From: TCS55 sp964343505
Lineage (GTDB): Bacteria > Fidelibacterota > Marinisomatia > Marinisomatales > TCS55
Assembly: GCA_964343505.1 (NCBI GenBank)
Contig: CAYFJU010000007.1
Span: forward strand, 1-59,554
DNA length: 59,554 bases
Reading direction: 5' to 3'
In this document: piece after piece, positions 8,281 to 15,667 of the stretch
How positions within the stretch are numbered: the stretch's first letter is position 1
Layout: every line of letters begins with the position of its first letter
Translations under genes and position numbers: made by a program
Notes under the pieces: generated by a model
What the model was told of the DNA's origin: nothing
What the model saw: only the letters and a program-made list of their open reading frames with translations
The model's database searches: none

Positions 8281-8341
8281 GTGCCCGAGACTGGAGTCCC
8301 TGCCGGCCCTCCCGTTGGTCGGGAGCAGGCTGGGAACCAGC
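8281..8341 (-). repeat. Partial copy of tRNA-Leu 3' end interrupted by a palindromic insert
   Basis: Positions 8281-8298 repeat 18 bases of the tRNA-Leu 3' end (8362-8379) exactly. Positions 8333-8341 repeat the preceding T-arm bases (tgctggttc on the minus strand). The two parts are separated by about 35 extra GC-rich bases that fold into a hairpin: 8309-8314 with 8320-8325, extended by 8299-8302 with 8326-8329. The copy abuts the GIY-YIG gene and has the look of an attachment-site duplication carrying a small palindromic element. Confidence 0.7.
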
Positions 8342-8362
8342 ATATTTATTGATGATTATGAG

Positions 8363-8446
8363 TGCCCGAGACTGGAGTCGAACCAGCACGTTCTTGCGAA
8401 CACTAGACCCTGAACCTAGCGCGTCTACCAATTCCGCCACCCGGGC
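8363..8446 (-). tRNA. tRNA-Leu (CAG)
   Basis: Reading the minus strand from 8446, a type II cloverleaf can be drawn. The 7-bp acceptor stem GCCCGGG pairs with CTCGGGC. The D arm is GGCGGAATTGGTAGACGC and the anticodon stem is CTAGG/TCTAG with loop TTCAGGG, giving anticodon CAG. There is a long variable arm (TGTTCGCAAGAACG) and a T arm GCTGG-TTCGACT-CCAGT. The discriminator base is A at 8363. CCA is not encoded, so it must be added by the nucleotidyltransferase. It reads leucine CUG codons. Confidence 0.95.
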
Positions 8447-8550
8447 TTTAAAAAGCGCGCCGAAGTTACATTTTTGAATATGGGTTCAGCAAGGAATAAA
8501 CTTGGATGGGCAAAGCGTAAGTCCGTACTTTTGCCGTCAGATTTTTGCCT

Positions 8551-9003
8551 ATGGATAAACAGATTGCCGCCACCAATCGCAAAGCCTTCCACGAATATCA
8601 TATACTGGATAAATTCGAAGCCGGTATTGAACTATTGGGCAGCGAAGTCAAAAGCCTTCGGGAAGGTAATGCCAATTTAAAAGAAGCCTATGTCGTCATT
8701 AGAAAGGGCCAGGCTTTGGTTATTGGTATTCATATCAGTCCCTACTCTCACACAGGATTTGAAGGGCACGAACCCGTAAGGGATCGGCAGTTATTGCTTC
8801 ATAAACGTGAAATTGAAAAAATTAAAAATTCACTCGATCAAAAAGGACTAACCGCCATTCCACTGCAATTATATTTTAATCCCAAAGGATGGGCCAAGCT
8901 GGAAGTCGGGATCGCAAAGGGTAAAAAGATTTACGATAAAAAAGAAGCAATTCGGGAACGAGATATCAAACGAGACGCACAAAGAGAATTACGGAATCGC
9001 TAA
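8551..9003 (+). CDS. smpB: SsrA-binding protein SmpB
   Basis: A 150-residue RNA-binding protein that escorts tmRNA to stalled ribosomes for trans-translation. Family hallmarks are HEYHILDKFEAGIELLGSEVKSLR near the N-terminus, then ISPYSHTGFEGHEPVRDR, the LLLHKREI segment, and a basic C-terminal tail (KKEAIRERDIKRDAQRELR) that enters the decoding site. I prefer the ATG at 8551 to a TTG six bases upstream because it gives the usual SmpB N-terminus. The stop overlaps the tyrS start by one base (TAATG). The tmRNA gene itself is not in the window. Confidence 0.93.
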   Translation: MDKQIAATNRKAFHEYHILDKFEAGIELLGSEVKSLREGNANLKEAYVVIRKGQALVIGIHISPYSHTGFEGHEPVRDRQLLLHKREIEKIKNSLDQKGLTAIPLQLYFNPKGWAKLEVGIAKGKKIYDKKEAIRERDIKRDAQRELRNR

Positions 9004-10208
9004 TGGCATTTTTAAGTGTAGATGAACAATGGGAACTCATCAGCCGCGGTGCTGAAGAAATCATCCCTGAAAAAGAACTCAAACGAAAATTAGAAAAATC
9101 CTTTAAAAGCGGAACACAATTAAATGTGAAACTGGGTTGCGATCCAAGCCGCGCTGATCTTCATGTTGGGCATGGAGTTGTCTTGCGTAAACTGCGCCAC
9201 TTCCAGGAACTTGGTCACCAGGCCATTTTAGTTATCGGTGACTTTACCGCTATGATCGGTGATCCTTCCGGGCGGAATAAAACACGCCCTCAATTGACGT
9301 TGGAAGAAACCAAAGCAAACGCTGAATCCTATATTGAACAAGCAGGACATATTCTGGATATTGAATCACTCAAAATTGTCTATAATTCGGATTGGTTGAA
9401 TGCTATGAATTTCAGTGATGTGATTCGACTGTCCAGCCATTATACGGTGGCGCGTATGCTTGAGCGTGATGACTTCACCAAGAGATATAAGGCAGAAATT
9501 CCCATTTCAATCCATGAATTTATGTATCCACTGGCGCAGGGAATGGATTCGGTGAAACTGAAAGCAGACATTGAACTAGGGGGAACGGATCAAAAATTTA
9601 ATCTGTTAGTCGGCCGTGACCTCCAGCGTGAATATGACCAAGTGCCCCAAGCGATCATTACCTTGCCGCTTTTAGAAGGGACCGATGGTGTTGAAAAGAT
9701 GTCAAAGTCCTATGGAAATGATATTGGACTCACCGACTCACCGGAAGATATGTATGGGAAATCAATGTCCATTTCCGATGGAATGATTGAAAAATATTTT
9801 ATCCTGGCGGCCGATGCCGATACAGAAACAGTAGCACGAGTGCAAAAGCAACTAAAAGATCCGTCTCAAAACCCACGGGATGTGAAGCGGGAACTCGCCC
9901 GGGCAATTGTCACCTTGTACCATGGTGAGGGAGCGGCCTTGGCAGCCGAACAGCATTTCGACAAAGTTATTGTGAAAAAGGATATGCCGGATGAAATGGA
10001 TGAATTTGTTTTGGATTCTGATACACCGTTGATCACTTTGGTGACTGAAGCAGGTTTAACCCAAAGTAAAGGTGAGGCACGAAGGATGGTGAAACAGGGG
10101 GCTGTCCGGATCAACGGTGAAAAGGTTTCAAATATGAATTTGACCTTATTCAAAGGAAATGAGGTTGTGATAAAAGTTGGAAAAAGAAGATTTTTGAGGG
10201 TGAAATGA
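9003..10208 (+). CDS. tyrS: Tyrosyl-tRNA synthetase
   Basis: Class I aminoacyl-tRNA synthetase of 401 residues that charges tRNA-Tyr in the cytosol. The HIGH motif appears as DLHVGHGVVLRK (about residues 51-62). The KMSKS loop is KMSKSYGN (about 230-237). A C-terminal S4-like RNA-binding domain (about 335-400; GEARRMVKQGAVRINGEKV) closes the protein. The arrangement is the TyrZ-like form, with longer spacing than E. coli TyrS. It is translationally coupled to smpB upstream and overlaps the following phosphatase gene by four bases. Confidence 0.93.
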   Translation: MAFLSVDEQWELISRGAEEIIPEKELKRKLEKSFKSGTQLNVKLGCDPSRADLHVGHGVVLRKLRHFQELGHQAILVIGDFTAMIGDPSGRNKTRPQLTLEETKANAESYIEQAGHILDIESLKIVYNSDWLNAMNFSDVIRLSSHYTVARMLERDDFTKRYKAEIPISIHEFMYPLAQGMDSVKLKADIELGGTDQKFNLLVGRDLQREYDQVPQAIITLPLLEGTDGVEKMSKSYGNDIGLTDSPEDMYGKSMSISDGMIEKYFILAADADTETVARVQKQLKDPSQNPRDVKRELARAIVTLYHGEGAALAAEQHFDKVIVKKDMPDEMDEFVLDSDTPLITLVTEAGLTQSKGEARRMVKQGAVRINGEKVSNMNLTLFKGNEVVIKVGKRRFLRVK

Positions 10209-11806
10209 AAAAGTGGTTTTTAATGCCGCTTACAGCGGCATTATTATTTATCGGTTGTTCGAAATTTGCAAATCCACCAAAGCTGGTTGTTTTTATCTCA
10301 GTAGATCAAGGCATGCCTGAATTGTTAGAAAAGTATGCTCATTTATTCACGGGTGGATACCGCTGGCTCAAGGACAATGGTGTCCAGTTCAGCCAGACCT
10401 ATCACGAGCATGGGTACACGAGCACAGGCCCTGGTCATTTTGTCCTTTCCTCCGGTATGCATCCAGGTAAAGGCGGTCTGATCACCAATCATTGGTATGA
10501 CAGGGATTCCCGGCAAGGGTGGTACTGTGTTCAGGATACGACAGCCACGGTCTTATTGGACGGGTCGCCGGGGCCATCATATAAATATATTGATTCATCT
10601 ACACTCGGCGATTGGCTGAAGAAATCCAACCCGAAATCCAAGGTTGTTTCCGTCGCCGGGAAGGATAGGGCTGCTGTTCTCCTGGGGGGCAAAAATCCTG
10701 ATTTGGTCTTGTGGTATGATAAGCAAGGAGGTTGGACTTCCTCAACTTATTACAGTTCCACTCTTCCAAAGTGGGTAAGCTCATTTAATGACAAATTAAA
10801 TATAGGGTCCTACGTTGATTCGGTTTGGAATCGAATCACAGATGAAGATATCTATGTATCAAATACGCGAGCAGATTATTACAGGGGAGAAGCAGATTGG
10901 ACCCCGGCGAAAGGATATAGCCCTACGTTCCCCATTGAATTCAGGGAGATGGGTACAGAAGCAATTACGAGTTCATTTGCCTATACGCCCTTTGGTGACA
11001 AGGTCGTATTGAACCTTGGATTAAATGCAGTGAATGAATATCAATTGGGGCAGGATGACAATCCCGATATTTTATTTTTGGGTCTCTCAGCCACGGATGG
11101 GGTTGGCCATGAGTTTGGTGCTCACTCACATGAGCAATTGGATAATTACCTGAGGTTGGATCGAAACCTTGGTGAATTCATTCAATCACTCGAAAATTCT
11201 GTCGGCAGCGGTAATGTCCTTTATGTACTATCCAGTGACCATGGTGCATTTGGTTTACCCGAATATTTGCAAGCCCAAGGCATTGAGGCTGGACGAATTC
11301 CTGAACCGCAGCGGGATTCGCTTTATACGGTTGTGAAAGATAAAATTACAAAACAGATCGGGCCCAACAAGGTCATTCGTTTTGAGAATTTATTCTATTA
11401 TAATAAATCATTAAATTCTCTCGAACGGGAGGTGGCGACGGATATCCTAAAATCCCATTTGTCTAAATTAGAAGGTATCCGAACTGTAATTACTAGAGAG
11501 GATATGTTAAAGGGTGGCAAAAGCACCTATCAGCAACGGTTGAAAAATATGGTTCATCCTGAGAAAAGCCCCGATATTTACCTCATTCCAAAAAAATATT
11601 GGACTTGGAAATATCCTTATGGCGCCAGCCATGGATCGCCCTATGACTATGACGCCCATGTACCGTTAATTTTTTCGCGAAACGGAAAAAAAGCGAATAT
11701 CAAATCAAAACGTGTCAAAACAGTAGATATTGCCCCGACGATTGCTAAGATTTTGAATATTTCTATTCCAAATCCTGTAGATGGTAAAGCTTTATCAATT
11801 GATTGA
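10205..11806 (+). CDS. Alkaline phosphatase superfamily lipoprotein (PafA-like)
   Basis: A 533-residue periplasmic or surface enzyme with a lipoprotein signal (LLFIGCS, Cys at about residue 19). The nucleophile region is YTSTGPGHFVLSSGMHPGKGG (about 75-95), with Thr as the likely nucleophile, as in PafA and type I phosphodiesterases. Zinc ligands are visible in SATDGVGHEFGAHSHE (about 298-313), SSDHGAFG (about 347-354) and a C-terminal GASHGSPYDYDAHVPL. It should release phosphate from phosphomonoesters or diesters outside the inner membrane, a plausible phosphate-scavenging role. Its ATGA overlap with tyrS looks like gene packing rather than a functional link. Confidence 0.8.
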   Translation: MKKWFLMPLTAALLFIGCSKFANPPKLVVFISVDQGMPELLEKYAHLFTGGYRWLKDNGVQFSQTYHEHGYTSTGPGHFVLSSGMHPGKGGLITNHWYDRDSRQGWYCVQDTTATVLLDGSPGPSYKYIDSSTLGDWLKKSNPKSKVVSVAGKDRAAVLLGGKNPDLVLWYDKQGGWTSSTYYSSTLPKWVSSFNDKLNIGSYVDSVWNRITDEDIYVSNTRADYYRGEADWTPAKGYSPTFPIEFREMGTEAITSSFAYTPFGDKVVLNLGLNAVNEYQLGQDDNPDILFLGLSATDGVGHEFGAHSHEQLDNYLRLDRNLGEFIQSLENSVGSGNVLYVLSSDHGAFGLPEYLQAQGIEAGRIPEPQRDSLYTVVKDKITKQIGPNKVIRFENLFYYNKSLNSLEREVATDILKSHLSKLEGIRTVITREDMLKGGKSTYQQRLKNMVHPEKSPDIYLIPKKYWTWKYPYGASHGSPYDYDAHVPLIFSRNGKKANIKSKRVKTVDIAPTIAKILNISIPNPVDGKALSID

Positions 11807-11944
11807 AAAAATCAGTTATGAAATTTGATCCTCCTCCTGTCGTGATACGGACAAATAATAAAATTCTGTGAATTTGGTGTTTTCCCAATCCCCGAAATCC
11901 GGTAAGTTTTGGGCCGATTTTTAACCTCGAAAGAAGGAGATGAC

Positions 11945-12271
11945 ATGTCAGAAAATGTCAAAGAATTTACCTCAGCGAATTTTGACGCTGAAGTATTGAA
12001 GTCCGACACACCCGTGCTCGTTGATTTTTGGGCCGAATGGTGTGGACCCTGCCGTGCAATTGCACCGGTAGTAGATGAAGTAGCCACTGACTACAATGGA
12101 AAAGTCAAAGTTGGCAAATTAAACGTGGACCAAGATAATCAAATGGCCATGCAGTATGGCGTACGGAGTATTCCGGCGCTGTTAATTTTCAATAACGGTA
12201 CGGTGGTTAACCAAATTGTGGGCGCCGTTCCAAAAACCAGAATAACTGATATCCTCGATACAGTTATTTAA
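11945..12271 (+). CDS. trxA: Thioredoxin
   Basis: A 108-residue dithiol carrier with the active site WCGPC (Cys33 and Cys36) after the VLVDFWAEW strand. The cis-proline segment is SIPALLIFNNG, as in classical TrxA. I start at the ATG at 11945 because a strong AAGAAGGAG site lies just upstream; an in-frame start 36 bases earlier would add a non-homologous tail. It transfers electrons from thioredoxin reductase, encoded 18 bases downstream, to reductases and oxidised proteins. The 138-base gap before it probably holds its promoter. Confidence 0.95.
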   Translation: MSENVKEFTSANFDAEVLKSDTPVLVDFWAEWCGPCRAIAPVVDEVATDYNGKVKVGKLNVDQDNQMAMQYGVRSIPALLIFNNGTVVNQIVGAVPKTRITDILDTVI

Positions 12272-12289
12272 CATTAATTAATTCATAGA

Positions 12290-13219
12290 ATGAATCGAAA
12301 GGTTATCATTATCGGCTCAGGGCCGGCCGGTCTAACTGCGGCATTGTATAGCGCCCGAGCCAATTTGAATCCCTTAGTATTAGAAGGCAATCAGCCTGGC
12401 GGTCAATTGACCATTACCACTGATGTGGAAAATTATCCCGGATTTCCCGAAGGAATTATGGGGCCGGAACTCATGGATAAGTTCCGTGAACAAGCCACTC
12501 GGTTTGGCGCTGAATGCCATTTTAAACATGTCACTAAAGTTGATTTCAGCGAACGCCCCTTTAAAGTTTGGGTGGGAGATGAAACATATACCGCTGAAAC
12601 AATTATTATTGCCACAGGTGCTTCAGCCAAAATGCTTGGCCTCGAGAGCGAACAGGAACTCATGGGTTATGGTGTTTCTGCTTGTGCGACCTGTGATGGA
12701 TTTTTCTTCCGCGATAAAAAAGTACTCGTCGTAGGCGGGGGTGATTCAGCCATGGAAGAAGCAACCTATCTCACAAAATTTGCCTCCGAAGTGGTGATTG
12801 TCCACCGGCGTGATGAATTTCGTGCATCCAAGATTATGGTTGATCGCGCTTTGAAAAATCCAAAAATCAACGTGGCTTGGAATTCAACCATTGATCAAAT
12901 CCTGGGCAGCCAGGAAAAAGGTGTCCATGGTGTTGTAATGAAAGATACCCAGACAGGTGAAACACGTGATGAAGCCTGTGATGGTGTATTTATGGCGATA
13001 GGACATAAGCCGAATACAGCCTTATTTGGAGATATTTTGAACGCTGATCAAACTGGATATTTAATCACCAAAAACGGCAGTACAGCGACCAATTTAGACG
13101 GTGTATTTGCCTGCGGTGATGTCCAGGACCATGTCTATCGGCAGGCGGTTACGGCCGCTGGTTCCGGCTGCATGGCCGCCATTGATGCAGAACGGTTTAT
13201 AGAAAGCCAGCATAGTTAG
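12290..13219 (+). CDS. trxB: Thioredoxin-disulfide reductase
   Basis: A 309-residue flavoprotein that reduces thioredoxin with NADPH. The FAD-binding GSGPAG is at residues 9-14. The redox-active CATC is at 132-135, followed by DGFFF. The NADPH-binding VGGGDSAMEEA comes next, with HRRDEFRAS providing the 2'-phosphate contacts. The C-terminal ACGDVQDHVYRQAVTAAGSGCMAA closes the FAD site. Length and motifs match low-molecular-weight bacterial TrxB. It lies directly behind trxA, so the pair forms a complete thioredoxin system in one operon. Confidence 0.95.
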   Translation: MNRKVIIIGSGPAGLTAALYSARANLNPLVLEGNQPGGQLTITTDVENYPGFPEGIMGPELMDKFREQATRFGAECHFKHVTKVDFSERPFKVWVGDETYTAETIIIATGASAKMLGLESEQELMGYGVSACATCDGFFFRDKKVLVVGGGDSAMEEATYLTKFASEVVIVHRRDEFRASKIMVDRALKNPKINVAWNSTIDQILGSQEKGVHGVVMKDTQTGETRDEACDGVFMAIGHKPNTALFGDILNADQTGYLITKNGSTATNLDGVFACGDVQDHVYRQAVTAAGSGCMAAIDAERFIESQHS

Positions 13220-13258
13220 ATAACTTTTCGATTCATTCTTTCTAATGATGGAGATGTG

Positions 13259-13990
13259 ATGAGTCAAAATTCAACTTTAATATATGAACTTAAGGGTCTC
13301 AAAAAGACCTATGGAGAAGAAACCGTATTAAATATCGGCCGCCTGCAGTTTCACCGCGGGACGATCTATGGTATCATTGGACCGATTGGTTCCGGGAAAT
13401 CAACCCTCCTTAATATTATGGCCGGATTGGAGAAGGAATCCGATGGAACGGTCAAATATGATAATACTGAATTTGAAACCACTTGGCTGGGTAAAGTGAA
13501 ACCGAACCCTGAAATCGAATTGGCCCAATTCAGCAGTTTACCGAAAGGTCCTAAAGTATCCGATGTTTTTGAAACAAGTCATGGTAGGTCTGTTGATCAA
13601 ATTGTTTCGAAATATTTTAATAATGGTTCTTGGAAATCACTGTTATCACGCAATGTATCCGAGCTGTCCAATGGTGAACTGGCCTGGCTGAATACAGCCA
13701 AGGCGATGGAAACCGACCCGCGCGTGCTTATGATTGATGATTATGCCATTTTCTTTGACAATCATATGGAAAGTGAATTCCGCAGAAAACTCAATCGAAT
13801 GAATAAAGAGTTGGGCACAACTATTATTTTATCCGCCCCTTCCGACCAACATATTAAACGGATTGCATCGGTTCTCATCTATTTGGATAATGGTCATATT
13901 TCTAAAATTCGTCCCGGTGTCGGAAAAGGATTTAACCGGCGTCCCAAACAACGTCAGTCCAATCGGACCCGCCAAAGATCAATTCGCTGA
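13259..13990 (+). CDS. Orphan ABC-type ATPase domain protein with degenerate catalytic motifs
   Basis: A 243-residue protein with an ABC ATPase fold and a good Walker A (GPIGSGKST, about residues 41-49). The rest is degenerate. The signature LSGGQ is LSNGE. Walker B ends in MIDDYAIF, with Asp in place of the catalytic Glu. The switch-histidine region reads ILSAPSDQH instead of ILVTHD. No permease is encoded nearby. A basic C-terminal tail (RRPKQRQSNRTRQRS) could bind nucleic acid or membrane. I start at the ATG at 13259 (GGAG upstream). It may bind ATP without efficient hydrolysis. It is a regulator or orphan subunit rather than a normal transporter ATPase; the role is unknown. Confidence 0.65.
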   Translation: MSQNSTLIYELKGLKKTYGEETVLNIGRLQFHRGTIYGIIGPIGSGKSTLLNIMAGLEKESDGTVKYDNTEFETTWLGKVKPNPEIELAQFSSLPKGPKVSDVFETSHGRSVDQIVSKYFNNGSWKSLLSRNVSELSNGELAWLNTAKAMETDPRVLMIDDYAIFFDNHMESEFRRKLNRMNKELGTTIILSAPSDQHIKRIASVLIYLDNGHISKIRPGVGKGFNRRPKQRQSNRTRQRSIR

Positions 13991-14017
13991 ATGAATCTAA
14001 TTGTGTAAATTATAATT

Positions 14018-14641
14018 ATGCAGCGGATTACAAGATCCAGGTCTGATCGAATCTTAGCCGGCGTTTGCGGCGGCGTTGCCCAGTACTTTTCTATTGACCC
14101 GACCATTGTCCGCCTTATTTGGGTATTTTTCACCCTTTTTGGCGGATCAGGATTGTTGGCTTACATTATTGCTGCAATCATGATTCCAGAGGCCTCTGGT
14201 GAAAATAAATCCTTCCAATTGGAATCAATAAAAGAAAATCCTATTTGGGGAATTCTTCTGATTGTTGTGGGTATTATTCTTTTTCTACGTTATGACCATA
14301 TAATATTCATGTTTTGGGATACATTTTGGGACAATCTCTTGAACGTACTGTTGGCCATATTTCTCGTGGGTATGGGGATATTTCTGCTCTACTCGAAATC
14401 AAACGAAACAAAAAGTATCGAAGGGAAAGATACCGCTTGGGAACCATTACATTTATCCACGCTGGATAAGAAACTGGCAGGCGTCTGCGGCGGCTTTGGC
14501 GAAACATTAAAAATTGACCCAACCATTATCAGGGTGTTATGGGTATTTGGCACCTTGATGAGTGTGGGTATCGGAATCCTTTTATATATTGTATTGGCCC
14601 TGGTACTACCTGAACGATCCGTTACGGCTGAAGATATTTAA
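14018..14641 (+). CDS. Membrane protein with two PspC domains
   Basis: A 207-residue inner-membrane protein built as PspC - transmembrane pair - PspC. Each PspC unit carries the AGVCGGxxxxxxIDPTIxRxxWVF pattern (about residues 12-35 and 152-175) followed by a long hydrophobic helix. Between them are two further membrane segments (about 70-90 and 102-122) resembling the LiaF-like region. PspC proteins sense envelope stress or toxin-antitoxin-linked membrane damage in other bacteria. No PspA or PspB is nearby. The internal duplication suggests gene fusion or tandem duplication. Confidence 0.8.
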   Translation: MQRITRSRSDRILAGVCGGVAQYFSIDPTIVRLIWVFFTLFGGSGLLAYIIAAIMIPEASGENKSFQLESIKENPIWGILLIVVGIILFLRYDHIIFMFWDTFWDNLLNVLLAIFLVGMGIFLLYSKSNETKSIEGKDTAWEPLHLSTLDKKLAGVCGGFGETLKIDPTIIRVLWVFGTLMSVGIGILLYIVLALVLPERSVTAEDI

Positions 14642-14644
14642 TCC

Positions 14645-15619
14645 ATGGAATTAGAACGCTTTCGCGAAATCACCTCCGGTTTCGGAGATAAAAAAGTTCT
14701 CGTTGTGGGCGATCTTATGTTGGACACATATCTGTGGGGACATGCGGATCGTATTTCACCGGAAGCACCGGTACCCGTAGTCCAGGTAAACAAAATTGAG
14801 CATAACCCTGGGGGCGCCGCCAACGTAGCGCTCAACCTTGCTTCTCTGGGATGCCAGGTTTCCGTCATCGGTTTAATTGGCTCTGATTCTGAAGGAAAAA
14901 TATTAACCGGTCTCCTGGACCAGCGCAATATTGTTTGTACAAATCTGGTGGAAAGTGAGAACCGCCCAACTACCGTTAAGTCCAGAATCATCGCTCATAA
15001 TCAACAAGTCGTCCGTGCGGACCGGGAAGTCAATTCAGATTTGTCGGAATCATCAAATCATGCATTAGCAGAATCAGTACAAACAACTTTGCCGGATGTG
15101 GATGCGGTTGTGTTGGAAGACTACAACAAAGGTGTCCTGAATTCGGCTTCTATTAAACGGTTAATAAAAATGGCGAATGAAACAGGGAAACCGGTTTACG
15201 TCGATCCAAAAAAAGCCAATTTTAATGCTTATAAAAATGTTCGCTTGTTTAAACCCAATTTATTAGAATTCAGGAATGCCAATGCCGAGAATGAATCCCT
15301 GGAAGTGGCCGGGTTTAAACTCAAGAATGAGTTGAATGCAGAAATACTTATGATCACCCGGGGTGCCGAAGGTGTTTCATTGTTTAACGGATCCGATTAC
15401 CACCATATTCCAACAAAAGCCCGCCGGGTGCATGATGTCTCCGGTGCGGGCGATACAGTGATTGCGACCTTTACCTTATCTGACCTTTGCGGTGCTTCAG
15501 CGGAAGAATCCGTTGCCCTATCCAACTATGCTGCCGGACGCGTGTGTGAAGAAGTGGGTGTAGTGCCCATCAGCCTCGAAATGTTAAATGAAATGCTGGA
15601 TCATCATAACAGCATTTAA
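14645..15619 (+). CDS. rfaE1: D-glycero-beta-D-manno-heptose-7-phosphate kinase (PfkB family)
   Basis: A 324-residue ribokinase-fold enzyme. The first PfkB motif is GGAANVALNLASLGCQVSVIGLIG and the second contains DVSGAGDTVIATF with the catalytic Asp. RISPEAPVPVV and EDYNKGVL are characteristic of the HldE/RfaE kinase domain. It phosphorylates heptose 7-phosphate at C1 during ADP-heptose synthesis for lipopolysaccharide inner core. The cytidylyltransferase half of HldE is absent, so a separate RfaE2 is expected elsewhere. It starts three bases after the PspC gene. Confidence 0.88.
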   Translation: MELERFREITSGFGDKKVLVVGDLMLDTYLWGHADRISPEAPVPVVQVNKIEHNPGGAANVALNLASLGCQVSVIGLIGSDSEGKILTGLLDQRNIVCTNLVESENRPTTVKSRIIAHNQQVVRADREVNSDLSESSNHALAESVQTTLPDVDAVVLEDYNKGVLNSASIKRLIKMANETGKPVYVDPKKANFNAYKNVRLFKPNLLEFRNANAENESLEVAGFKLKNELNAEILMITRGAEGVSLFNGSDYHHIPTKARRVHDVSGAGDTVIATFTLSDLCGASAEESVALSNYAAGRVCEEVGVVPISLEMLNEMLDHHNSI

Positions 15620-15667
15620 TTCAACCTTTTCTCTCCCTAAATTCACTATATTACAATTTCAATCTTT

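Noticed and set aside
8276..8440. An open frame extending the GIY-YIG protein by 55 residues upstream
   Set aside because: The extension is a translation of tRNA-Leu and its partial copy (it begins MAELVDALGSGSS, a familiar tRNA-derived artefact). The GIY-YIG domain starts at the ATG at 8275.
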